Source of the DNA: Verrucomicrobiota bacterium
GTDB taxonomy: Bacteria > Verrucomicrobiota > Verrucomicrobiia > Limisphaerales > UBA8199
DNA: 26,704 nt
Assembly (NCBI GenBank): GCA_026397855.1
Contig: JAPLUA010000024.1
Coordinates: forward strand, 1 to 26,704
Direction: 5' to 3'
A model generated the notes under the pieces. It was not told the DNA's origin. It worked only from the letters and a program-made list of their open reading frames with translations, and ran no database searches. Below are positions 15,726-24,357 of the stretch, piece by piece. The position numbers were made by a program, and so were the translations under genes. Within the stretch, counting starts at the first letter, position 1. The number at the start of each line of letters is the position of its first letter.

Positions 15726-16397
15726 ATGAGCAGCCAAGCCATCATTCGCGGAGCCATCTTCGACATGGACGGCGTGCTGACGGATTCCGAGCCGCTGATC
15801 AATGCCGCCGCCGTGGCAATGTTCAAGGAACTGGGGCTGGCGGTTCAGCCGGATGATTTCCTGCCGTTCGTCGGGACGGGCGAGGACCGCTACCTTGGCG
15901 GAGTGGCCGGGAAATACCGGTTTCCAATAGACCTTCCGGCCGCCAAGCGGCGGACCTACGAGATCTATCTCGGCCTGATTCCATCGCGGCTGCACGCGTT
16001 TCCGGGCGCGCAGGATCTGGTCCGTGCCTGCCGTCAGGCCAGCTTGCGGGTGGCGGTTGCTTCCAGCGCGGACCGCATCAAGATCATCGCGAACCTGGAG
16101 AAGATCGGCCTGCCGGTGGAAGAGTGGGATGCTATCGTGACCGGGGAAGACGTGGAGGCGAAGAAGCCTGCCCCGGATATTTTCCTCAAGGCCGCAGCCG
16201 GGCTCGGCCTCCGGCCTGCTGAATGTGTCGTGGTTGAGGACGCGGTAAACGGCGTGCAAGCCGCCAAAGCCGCCGGCATGCGTTGCGTCGCGGTAGCCCA
16301 GACCTTTCCTGCTGAGCTGTTGCAGGCGGCGGATTTATTGCGCGCCCGGATCGTGGAGGTGTCGGCAGCCGATTTGCTGGGCCCGGCAAGGCCATGA
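15726..16397 (+). CDS. HAD family phosphatase (beta-phosphoglucomutase/phosphoglycolate phosphatase-like)
   Basis: A 223-residue cytosolic HAD superfamily I hydrolase with a four-helix cap. All four motifs are visible: FDMDGV with D13 and D15 (nucleophile and acid/base), VASSADR (motif II), KKPAPD (motif III lysine) and VVEDAVNGVQAA (motif IV acids). The DSEPL segment after motif I and the GTGEDRYLGG cap sequence are typical of the beta-phosphoglucomutase-like subgroup, which acts on small sugar phosphates. The true substrate cannot be told from sequence. ATG 15726 fits well at the N-terminus; no SD is seen. It is divergent from the DUF21 operon and 165 bp ahead of the kinase gene. Confidence 0.9.
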   Translation: MSSQAIIRGAIFDMDGVLTDSEPLINAAAVAMFKELGLAVQPDDFLPFVGTGEDRYLGGVAGKYRFPIDLPAAKRRTYEIYLGLIPSRLHAFPGAQDLVRACRQASLRVAVASSADRIKIIANLEKIGLPVEEWDAIVTGEDVEAKKPAPDIFLKAAAGLGLRPAECVVVEDAVNGVQAAKAAGMRCVAVAQTFPAELLQAADLLRARIVEVSAADLLGPARP

Positions 16398-16562
16398 CAA
16401 GGAAGCTGTCCATGAGGTTGGTGGAGCGCCGGAAAAGCACTGCAACCCGATTGCTAATAGACAATCGGGCGAAGGATGTCCTATTTTTGTGTGGCGTTGG
16501 GACACTGAACCGGACAACCCGGGATGGGTAACTGCAATTCGGTGGAAAACTAAGCGTATCCG

Positions 16563-17657
16563 ATGAAGAGAATCCTCGTAATAGATGACGAAGAATGGCT
16601 GCGAAGCATGGTGAACAAGGCTTTGAGTCTGAAGGGCTATGACATCATCGAGGCTCAGAACGGCGAGATTGGCATTGAAGTAGCGCGGCGGGAGTTGCCC
16701 GACCTGATCCTCTGCGATGTGAACATGGACAAGATCAACGGCTATCAGGCGCTATCCACCCTCCGCGATGAGCCGGCCACTGCCGCAATCCCATTCATCC
16801 TGATGACCGGCCTGGCGGACAACGCCGGGATGAGGCACGGGATGGAGCTGGGGGCGGATGATTACCTGGCCAAGCCGTTCGCGATCGAGGCGCTGTATGC
16901 GGCCGTGGATGCGCGGCTCAAGAAGGCCCAGAGGCTGCGCGAGGAGGCGGAGAAGAAGCTGGTTGATCTCCGGGACAACATCAGCCTGATGCTTCCGCAC
17001 GAGCTGCGCACGCCGCTCAACGGCATCATTAGCTTCGGCGAAATCCTGTCCACGGAGGCCGCAACCCTGCCGCCGGTCGAGGTTGCCGAGATGGGCCGGG
17101 CGGTTTTCGAATCGGGCCAGCGACTGCAGCGGCTGATTGAGAATTTCCTGATCTATGCTCGGATCGAGCTTCTGGGGGCTGACCCGCAGAAGGTCAGCGC
17201 GCTGCGCCGGGAGCGGACGCCGTTGCCGGCCCGAATCATCGAATCCCGCGCCCGGCACCAGGCCCGGGCCGCGAACCGGGAGAGCGACCTGGTTCTCGAG
17301 CTGGTCGAAAGTCCGTTGCCGATTTCCGAGGAATACCTGGCCAAGATTGTGGATGAGCTGATTCAGAACGCCTTTAAGTTTTCCCAGCCTGGCGTGCCGG
17401 TGTGTGTGTCTATGGGCGATTTGCCCAACGGTGTCACGCTCACAGTCACGGACCGGGGCGGCGGCTTCTCGACCGAGCACATCACGAAGGTGGGCGCCTA
17501 CATGCAGTTCGAGCGCAAGATACGTGAGCAGCAAGGGCTTGGGCTGGGGCTGAGCATCGCCAAGCGTTTGACCGAGCTGCACGACGGCACCCTGACGATT
17601 CAGAGCCAGCGGGGCGCCAGCACTGCGGTGACGATTAAGTTTCCCCGGCCGGGCTAA
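16563..17657 (+). CDS. Response regulator-sensor histidine kinase hybrid (REC-HisKA-HATPase)
   Basis: A 364-residue soluble signalling protein without membrane segments. The N-terminal receiver (1-120) has the acidic pair in VIDDEEW, phospho-acceptor D52 (LCDVNM), MTG and K104 (AKPF). A short coiled linker (about 118-140) leads to HisKA with H146 in LPHELRTPLNGI. HATPase_c (about 230-360) shows the N-box DELIQNAFKFS, DRGGGFS and QGLGLGLSIAKRL. Receiver-first kinases generally take phosphate from another kinase or are tuned by it and pass signals onward. No cognate partner is adjacent. The gene stands alone after a 165-bp gap; its TAA overlaps the TAG of the convergent YggT-like gene by four bases. 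Confidence 0.94.
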   Translation: MKRILVIDDEEWLRSMVNKALSLKGYDIIEAQNGEIGIEVARRELPDLILCDVNMDKINGYQALSTLRDEPATAAIPFILMTGLADNAGMRHGMELGADDYLAKPFAIEALYAAVDARLKKAQRLREEAEKKLVDLRDNISLMLPHELRTPLNGIISFGEILSTEAATLPPVEVAEMGRAVFESGQRLQRLIENFLIYARIELLGADPQKVSALRRERTPLPARIIESRARHQARAANRESDLVLELVESPLPISEEYLAKIVDELIQNAFKFSQPGVPVCVSMGDLPNGVTLTVTDRGGGFSTEHITKVGAYMQFERKIREQQGLGLGLSIAKRLTELHDGTLTIQSQRGASTAVTIKFPRPG

Positions 17658-18502
17658 AGGGGCAGGCGCTCGTAAATCGCAGTCAAGCCGCGCTGGGCAA
17701 ATTCGGCGACGAAGAAAACCAAAGCCATGCCCGCCAGGGGAGCAAAATCGAGCTTCCCCAAATGCAGCGGCAGCCAGCGTAGCGGGGCCAGAAGGTTGCG
17801 CCCGGTCAAGGCCACGAAGCTCCAGATGGGCTGATCCCCGACATAGACGTAGCTGCTCACGATGTGCAGCGCCAGCAGGCCGCCGATCAGGTACCGCCAG
17901 CTCAGATACGAGCCCAGGCCGATCACCACGGCCTGCTCGATGCGGTGAGCCCTGGAGGTGGCGGAAGGAATGATTCCCAGGCGAGACAGCAGCAGGCTCA
18001 GCAGCCACCAGGACAGCAGGCTGACCAGCAGCGGCAGCAGCGCCTTCAGCGGCCAGGGCCACCGGTCAACGCGGCCCATGTGAAGCCGGACGAGCTTTTG
18101 CGTCGGATCCATCTCAGCGCCCTTGGCGTTGACGAGGGACAACAGAAGCAGCCAGAGATAGCACAGGGCCAGCGTCACGGCGAAGCCAAGCCCGGAGAAA
18201 AGGAACATGCGCCACCAGCTGTCGCTGCGGAAAGGAATGGCGATATCAAGGCCCCCGAGATGCAGGCTCGGCGTCCAGCCCACCGCCGACCCGACCTGCC
18301 AATAGAGCAGGGCGCGAACGGTGAGCAGCCCGCCGAGGGCGGCCAGAAAATGCCAGCGTTTGAAGCGATGCGGGTCGGCGCGTCGCAAAGTGCCAGCCAG
18401 CGTCGCTGGAGAAGTCCTGACCAGCGCATCGAACCCGATCGCCCGCCAGTTTAACCAGAGGAGAACCCCCGCGAGGTTCAGGATGACATCAATCAGGCCC
18501 AT
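17654..18502 (-). CDS. YggT-like integral membrane protein
   Basis: A 282-residue protein with about six hydrophobic helices. The C-terminal part has ALTGRNLLAPLRWLPL followed by GKLDFAPLAGMAL, matching the YggT signature (P-x-R-x-x-P then LDxSP). A weaker version near residues 78-90 (PSLHLGGLDIAIPF) suggests two YggT-like halves, as in the family. YggT proteins are poorly understood inner-membrane proteins, linked in various bacteria to osmotic stress or cell division. ATG 18502 starts the first hydrophobic helix; an extension to 18565 adds proline- and cysteine-rich residues that look non-coding. It lies 71 bases after sucD on the same strand and could be co-transcribed with it. Confidence 0.72.
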   Translation of the reverse strand: MGLIDVILNLAGVLLWLNWRAIGFDALVRTSPATLAGTLRRADPHRFKRWHFLAALGGLLTVRALLYWQVGSAVGWTPSLHLGGLDIAIPFRSDSWWRMFLFSGLGFAVTLALCYLWLLLLSLVNAKGAEMDPTQKLVRLHMGRVDRWPWPLKALLPLLVSLLSWWLLSLLLSRLGIIPSATSRAHRIEQAVVIGLGSYLSWRYLIGGLLALHIVSSYVYVGDQPIWSFVALTGRNLLAPLRWLPLHLGKLDFAPLAGMALVFFVAEFAQRGLTAIYERLPL

Positions 18503-18573
18503 GGGAACAGGCTGCGCGCAGCGCGAACCCCCCGCATGGGGATTTCCCGGCGGCTCGCAACACACGCCGCGCC

Positions 18574-19464
18574 TTACATCATCTTCAGCAAGGTCTCCGC
18601 CATTTCGGAAGGAGTCAGAGCGACGCCAATGCCGGCCTGTTTAAATGCCGCTATCTTTGCCGCCGCAGTGCCTTTTCCGCCGCTGACGATCGCCCCCGCG
18701 TGGCCCATGCGCCGGCCCGGCGGGGCGGTGGCTCCGGCGATGAAGCCCGCCACCGGTTTCTTGCAGTTCGCCTTGATCCATTCCGCAGCTTCCTCCTCCG
18801 CGGAGCCGCCGATCTCGCCGATCATGATGATCCCATGCGTATCCGGGTCGGCGTTGAACAGCTTGATAATGTCGAGGTGGGAAGTGCCGTTGACCGGATC
18901 TCCGCCGATGCCGACACACGTGGATTGACCAACGCCGCGGCAGGTGAGCTGCCAGACCGCCTCATAGGTGAGGGTGCCGCTGCGGGAAACAACCCCGATA
19001 TGGCCCTGCTTGTGAATGTAGCCCGGCGAAATGCCGATGCGGCAGCCGCCGTGGGAATCCTTGCCCGGCCCCGGCGTCACAATGCCGGGGCAGTTCGGCC
19101 CGATCAGCCGCGTCTTCCTGCCCTCCATCGCGCGCTTTACCTTGACCATGTCGTTGACCGGGATGCCTTCGGTGATGCAGACAACCAGGTCCAGTTCCGC
19201 GTCCACGCCCTCCAGGATCGCGTCCGCCGCGAATGGAGGCGGAACGAAGATGGCGGACACGGTGGCACCGGTCTGTTTCATGGCCTGGGCCACGGTGTCG
19301 AAGATGGGAACTTTGCCATCGAAGCTCTGCCCGCCTTTGCCGGGGGTGACCCCGGCGACGACCTGTGTGCCGTAGGCGAGGCTGAGCTGGGTGTGCCGGG
19401 CGCCGAAGCTGCCCGTGATGCCTTGAACAAGGATTTTGGTATCCGACTTGACGAGAATGGACAT
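18574..19464 (-). CDS. sucD: Succinyl-CoA synthetase subunit alpha
   Basis: A 296-residue subunit that binds CoA and carries the phosphohistidine of the TCA-cycle enzyme converting succinyl-CoA to succinate with ATP/GTP formation. ATG 19464 begins SILVKSDTKILVQGITGSFG, the CoA-binding Rossmann start. GPNCPGIVTPG, VVSRSGTLTYEAV and the active-site RRMGHAGAIVSGGKGTA with H255 are intact. Compared with E. coli SucD there are about seven extra residues (around PGKDSHGG, 133-140) just before the RIGISPG segment. It starts 17 bases after sucC, so the two subunits are co-translated. No SD is visible. The longer open frame to 19863 is a shadow within sucC. Confidence 0.97.
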   Translation of the reverse strand: MSILVKSDTKILVQGITGSFGARHTQLSLAYGTQVVAGVTPGKGGQSFDGKVPIFDTVAQAMKQTGATVSAIFVPPPFAADAILEGVDAELDLVVCITEGIPVNDMVKVKRAMEGRKTRLIGPNCPGIVTPGPGKDSHGGCRIGISPGYIHKQGHIGVVSRSGTLTYEAVWQLTCRGVGQSTCVGIGGDPVNGTSHLDIIKLFNADPDTHGIIMIGEIGGSAEEEAAEWIKANCKKPVAGFIAGATAPPGRRMGHAGAIVSGGKGTAAAKIAAFKQAGIGVALTPSEMAETLLKMM

Positions 19465-19481
19465 AGGAAATCGCTTTGCGG

Positions 19482-20684
19482 CTAGGCTACAGCCTTGACC
19501 ACTTTCTGCGCGGCGTCGGCCATCGAGCCGCCGCTGATGATCGTCAGGCCGGATTCCGCAAGAGTCTTCCTGCCGGCCTCGACGTTGTTGCCCTCGAGCC
19601 GGACCACGAGAGGGAGCTTCAGGCCGGTCTCCTTCACCGCGGCGACAATCCCCGTAGCAATGACGTTGCAGTCCATGATGCCGCCGAAGATGTTGACCAG
19701 GATGCCCTTCACATTCGGATCCTGCAGGATGATCTTGAACGCCGCCGCAACCTGGTCCTGGCTGGCGCCGCCGCCGACATCGAGGAAGTTGGCCGGGCTC
19801 GCGCCGAAGTGCTGGATGATGTCCATCGTGGCCATCGCCAGGCCTGCGCCGTTGACGAGGCACGCGATGCTGCCGTCCAGCTTGATATAGTTGAGGCTGA
19901 ATTTGCTCGCTTCGATCTCGAGGGGGGCCTCCTCCGCAAGGTCGCGCATCGCCTGGATGTTCGGGTGGCGATAAAGGGCGTTGTCGTCCACGGAAAACTT
20001 GGCATCAACGGCGAGCAATGTCTCCTTGCCTTCCCGGGTGCGGACGATGCACAGCGGGTTGATTTCGACCAGCGAGGCGTCGGATTCCCACCAGGTCTTA
20101 TAGACGCCCAGCAGCAGCTTCGCACCCTGGCCGATCAGGTCGCCCTTCAGCCCCAGCGCGGCGGCAATCTTGCGCGCCTGGTAAGGCATCATGCCAAGAG
20201 CGGGGTCAATGGATTCCTTGATGATCTTCTCGGGCGTCCTGGCGGCAACCTCCTCGATATCCATACCACCCTCGGTGCTGGCCATCACGACGGGGCGCGA
20301 TGACGAGCGGTCCAGCAGCACGGCCAGGTAAAGCTCCTTCTCGATCTCCGGGGCGGCGGCGATGATCAGCTTGCTGACGAGCCGCCCCTCGGGCCCGGTC
20401 TGCTTGGTCACGAGCACGTTGCCCAGCATCGCCTTGGCCTTCTCATAAACGTCCTCCGCAGTCCGGCACAGCTTGACGCCGCCCTGGAATCCGCTCTTGA
20501 ACGTGCCCTTGCCCCGGCCGCCGGCGTGAATCTGCGACTTGACCGCGATAAGTTCCGCGCCCTTGGCGATGAGCTGTTCGGCGATCTTCCTGGCCGCGTC
20601 CGCGGTGTCGCAGACTTCCGTCGCCGGGATCGCAACCCCGTATTGGGCCAGCAATTGCTTGGCCTGGTATTCGTGGATATTCAT
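19482..20684 (-). CDS. sucC: Succinyl-CoA synthetase subunit beta
   Basis: A 400-residue subunit (family about 390) with an N-terminal ATP-grasp domain that binds the nucleotide and a C-terminal CoA-ligase domain that contacts SucD. ATG 20684 opens MNIHEYQAKQLLAQYGV, the standard start. KSQIHAGGRGKGTFKSGF, GGMDIEEVA, LVEINPLCIV and AVDAKFSVDDNALYRH line the ATP site. GANFLDVGGG-like and ILVNIFGGIMDCNVIA segments form the C-terminal domain. The gene lies 55 bases downstream of gltA and 17 upstream of sucD, all on the minus strand, making a TCA-cycle operon likely. Confidence 0.97.
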   Translation of the reverse strand: MNIHEYQAKQLLAQYGVAIPATEVCDTADAARKIAEQLIAKGAELIAVKSQIHAGGRGKGTFKSGFQGGVKLCRTAEDVYEKAKAMLGNVLVTKQTGPEGRLVSKLIIAAAPEIEKELYLAVLLDRSSSRPVVMASTEGGMDIEEVAARTPEKIIKESIDPALGMMPYQARKIAAALGLKGDLIGQGAKLLLGVYKTWWESDASLVEINPLCIVRTREGKETLLAVDAKFSVDDNALYRHPNIQAMRDLAEEAPLEIEASKFSLNYIKLDGSIACLVNGAGLAMATMDIIQHFGASPANFLDVGGGASQDQVAAAFKIILQDPNVKGILVNIFGGIMDCNVIATGIVAAVKETGLKLPLVVRLEGNNVEAGRKTLAESGLTIISGGSMADAAQKVVKAVA

Positions 20685-20739
20685 TGGCAGATTCTGACCA
20701 GACTGCTCCGCCCGCACCCGCGGGCCCGGCTGCCTGGCT

Positions 20740-22026
<1,287 letters not shown>

Positions 22027-22060
22027 AAACAACTTTCGCTAAAGCTTCAGAGCCGCAGAA

Positions 22061-22087
22061 ATTATTCCATTCAAAATGGCGAGGCAA
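22061..22087 (-). promoter_or_regulatory. Candidate sigma70-like promoter of gltA
   Basis: On the minus strand TTGCCT (22082-22087) and AATAAT (22061-22066, five of six to the consensus -10) are separated by 15 bases. TAATTT at a 17-base spacing is an alternative -10. The expected transcript start would leave a leader of about 25-30 bases before ATG 22026. The region is AT-rich compared with its surroundings. This is a visual match only. Confidence 0.35.
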
Positions 22088-22094
22088 TCCTAAA

Positions 22095-22114
22095 GGTGCG
22101 TTATGGTGCGTTAT
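22095..22114. repeat. Tandem decamer upstream of the gltA promoter
   Basis: The ten bases ggtgcgttat occur twice in direct succession (22095-22104 and 22105-22114). They begin eight bases upstream of the putative gltA -35, on the side where an activator would bind. One helical turn per copy would place two protein subunits on the same face of the DNA. No regulator is identified. Confidence 0.5.
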
Positions 22115-22155
22115 TTTTTCGAGCGCAGCTGACCTGCCGCTCGCTTGGGTCCGTT

Positions 22156-23121
22156 TTAGGCATCCTCGTGAGCGCTGAAGAACTGCCGCATCGCCAGCTT
22201 TCGCCCGGACTCGATGGAGTCCGCCAGCCGCCGCCGCTCCCGGGTGGACATGGGGCTGAACGCGCGTGCGAGGGCTGCGTTACGTTCGATGTGCTCAAGG
22301 CGCGGCATGCCGACGCTCGCCAGGGCGACCGGGAGCGACAGCGCGTAGGCCAGCAGCTTCTCGACCGGGGCGGCACCGAGCAGCTGTTCCTGGCCGAACA
22401 CCTTCATGGCAATCACGCCCATGTGTTTGCGCGCGGCAACCGGCAGGGCCAGCCGCTCGAAGCTCCCGCCGCCCATCGGCGTGGCCTTCATGCCGCCCGG
22501 GGCATCGGCCATGCGGGCCAGGCCGGCGTTGAGCGCCATCTGTGTGCAGTCAAAGTCGTGCCGCTCAAGGGCGGTTCGCAGCGCTGCGGGGTCGGCGTGG
22601 CAGGTAATGCCGATGGCGCGGGTGATTTTCTGCTCGCGGGCCTCGTAAAGGGCCTTGAGCGCTCCGTCGGGTGCCTCGATGGCGGCCAGATCCTCGACGT
22701 TTTTCAGCACATGGATGTGCAGCACATCAAGATGATCCGTGCGCAGGCGTTTCAGGCTGAGCTCAATCTCGCGCCGGGCCTGGTCGGCCTTGCGCCCCGG
22801 GATCTTGGTCGCCAGGGTGACCTCCTTGCGCCGGGTCGTCATGACCCTCCCGATGAGTTCCTCGCTTCGGCCATCCCCGTAGGCGTGGGCCGTATCCAGG
22901 TAGGTAATCCCAAGGTCAATCGCCTGGTTGAGCGCTGCAATGGCCTGGTCCTGGTCCTTGTACATGAGGAACCGGCTGCCCGAGCCAAACCCAAGAATCG
23001 GGACTTTCAGCCCGGTCCGACCGAGCGGACGCTGCGGCATTTTAGCCGGCGCCCCCGAGCCGAGGGCCGGGACGGCGGCGAGCCCCGCCGCGACGGTTTC
23101 AAGGAATTGCCGGCGATTCAT
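22156..23121 (-). CDS. Tat-exported aldo/keto reductase
   Basis: A 321-residue NAD(P)H-dependent oxidoreductase. The N-terminus MNRRQFLETVAAGLAAVPAL is a twin-arginine signal (RRQFL), so the folded enzyme is probably exported. The barrel carries the AKR tetrad: D76 and Y81 in YLDTAHAYGDG, K106 in LATKIPG and H137 in VLHIHVL. The start of the barrel is MPQRPLGRTGLKVPILGFG, typical of the family. The substrate is unknown; Tat-borne AKRs of this kind are common in Planctomycetes and Verrucomicrobia. ATG 23121 is the only sensible start for the Tat signal. It lies upstream of gltA on the same strand, with 129 bp between, and is divergent from the lipoprotein gene. Confidence 0.92.
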   Translation of the reverse strand: MNRRQFLETVAAGLAAVPALGSGAPAKMPQRPLGRTGLKVPILGFGSGSRFLMYKDQDQAIAALNQAIDLGITYLDTAHAYGDGRSEELIGRVMTTRRKEVTLATKIPGRKADQARREIELSLKRLRTDHLDVLHIHVLKNVEDLAAIEAPDGALKALYEAREQKITRAIGITCHADPAALRTALERHDFDCTQMALNAGLARMADAPGGMKATPMGGGSFERLALPVAARKHMGVIAMKVFGQEQLLGAAPVEKLLAYALSLPVALASVGMPRLEHIERNAALARAFSPMSTRERRRLADSIESGRKLAMRQFFSAHEDA

Positions 23122-23256
23122 ACGTGCTGCCCAGAATGGCCGATCTGGCCCCCCGTCGACAAGCGAATAGGCTTTGTCACCGCGCTGTGTGGGTAGGCGC
23201 GATCGCGATCCCCGTCAGTGATTGCATGACGAAGCGAGTTCAGCTAGTTTCAAGGA

Positions 23257-24012
23257 ATGACGTTTTCGGTCGGCCTTTTTCGCAGCATGCTCGCCCTTCC
23301 AGCCATCCTCGTGCTGAGCGGTTGTTTGCGCTCCGCGCCGGTGCAGTTGGACGAGGAGAAGGAGTCGCACTTTTTGTTGGGCAGAACCCGTGTCAGCGCC
23401 ATGGATTACGATGGGGCAGTCGAATCTTTCGAGAAGGCATTGGAAGTGAACCCGGGGTCGGGGGCGGCCCATTTCGAACTGGCCTGCCTCTTCGAGAGGC
23501 GGGAGGCTGACGCGGCGACGGCGATTTACCACTACCAGCGGTTCCTGAAGCTCCGCCCGAAGGCGGAGAATGCTGAAACGGTGAAGCAGCATATCCTCGC
23601 CCTCAAACAGGAGCTGGCCAAGACCGTCTCCCTCGGGGTCGTGACGGAACGTCAGCAGCGGGAATTCGAGCGGCTGGTTGAAGAAAACCGGCGCTTGAAT
23701 GAGGAGGTGCAGACCTGGCGCGCCTTTTCCCTCCGCCTGCAGGGATCCACGAATCAACCCGGGGCAGGCTCGGTGGCACCCCGGTTGGCCAAACCCTCCG
23801 CTGTGGGAAATCCCGCGACGAACACCCCCGCAGCCCCATCCCCGCCGCCTGCGCTGGTGCGAACCCACACTGTCAAATCCGGAGAAACAGCCGCCGTAAT
23901 TGCACGCAAGTACGGGCTGAAACTGGAGGCGCTCCGGGCTGCCAACCCAAGAATGGAGCCGCGCAAGCTGCGCACAGGCCAAACCCTGAACATCCCGGCA
24001 ACAAGCCCTTGA
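23257..24012 (+). CDS. TPR and LysM domain lipoprotein
   Basis: A 251-residue lipoprotein. The signal MLALPAILVLSGC ends in a good lipobox (LSGC, C23 when counted from ATG 23257). A TPR-like pair (about 35-100) includes AMDYDGAVESFEKALEVNPGSGAAHFEL read in two parts. A coiled coil follows (about 115-155, rich in E, Q, R), then a proline/alanine linker. The C-terminal LysM domain (about 204-248) has HTVKSGETAAVIARKYGL and RTGQTLNIPA. It probably sits in the outer membrane and binds peptidoglycan through LysM while TPR recruits a partner. ATG 23257 has AAGGA immediately before it, too close for an ideal SD; ATG 23287 also leaves a workable signal. Confidence 0.85.
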   Translation: MTFSVGLFRSMLALPAILVLSGCLRSAPVQLDEEKESHFLLGRTRVSAMDYDGAVESFEKALEVNPGSGAAHFELACLFERREADAATAIYHYQRFLKLRPKAENAETVKQHILALKQELAKTVSLGVVTERQQREFERLVEENRRLNEEVQTWRAFSLRLQGSTNQPGAGSVAPRLAKPSAVGNPATNTPAAPSPPPALVRTHTVKSGETAAVIARKYGLKLEALRAANPRMEPRKLRTGQTLNIPATSP

Positions 24013-24357
24013 TCTGGCCCCCTGACCTTCTGTTCGGCTGGAACCGCTGGGGGAAAGATTTTGAACGCATGAAAGCGGCGGGGGTCAAAGGGCTTCAAGT
24101 GTCGGTGTGGCAGCAGGTCACGGATGTATTTGCGGCAAGGGCTTGCGGACAAGATGCCGCGGGAGGTGGCCGGTTCGTTCTCGGTGTGGGCGATCCTTGA
24201 TTTGCACGGAAGCAGGGGGGAAACGGGGCAGGCTCCGCCTTTCTTTGGCAAAAAAAATGAAGATTTGTTGGACATCCGTTGCACGTTCGGGGTAGAAAGA
24301 CTTAGGTTTAGTAGTCTGAACTGCTGTTACTCGGGTGCGGAACAAGCAAAGTAATCT
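24013..24357 (+). other. Intergenic region without recognisable gene
   Basis: This 345-bp gap separates the lipoprotein gene from the beta-barrel gene. Short open frames exist on both strands, but none has family motifs, a good start or sensible composition. The last 110 bases are AT-richer, include an A8 tract (about 24249-24256), and should hold the promoter of the beta-barrel gene, though no convincing -35/-10 pair is seen. It could be a long leader or a decayed gene. Confidence 0.5.

Noticed and set aside
16752..18062. 436-residue minus-strand open frame spanning the kinase and YggT-like genes
   Set aside because: It runs antisense to the receiver-kinase domains and through the real gene below it in another frame; no family features.
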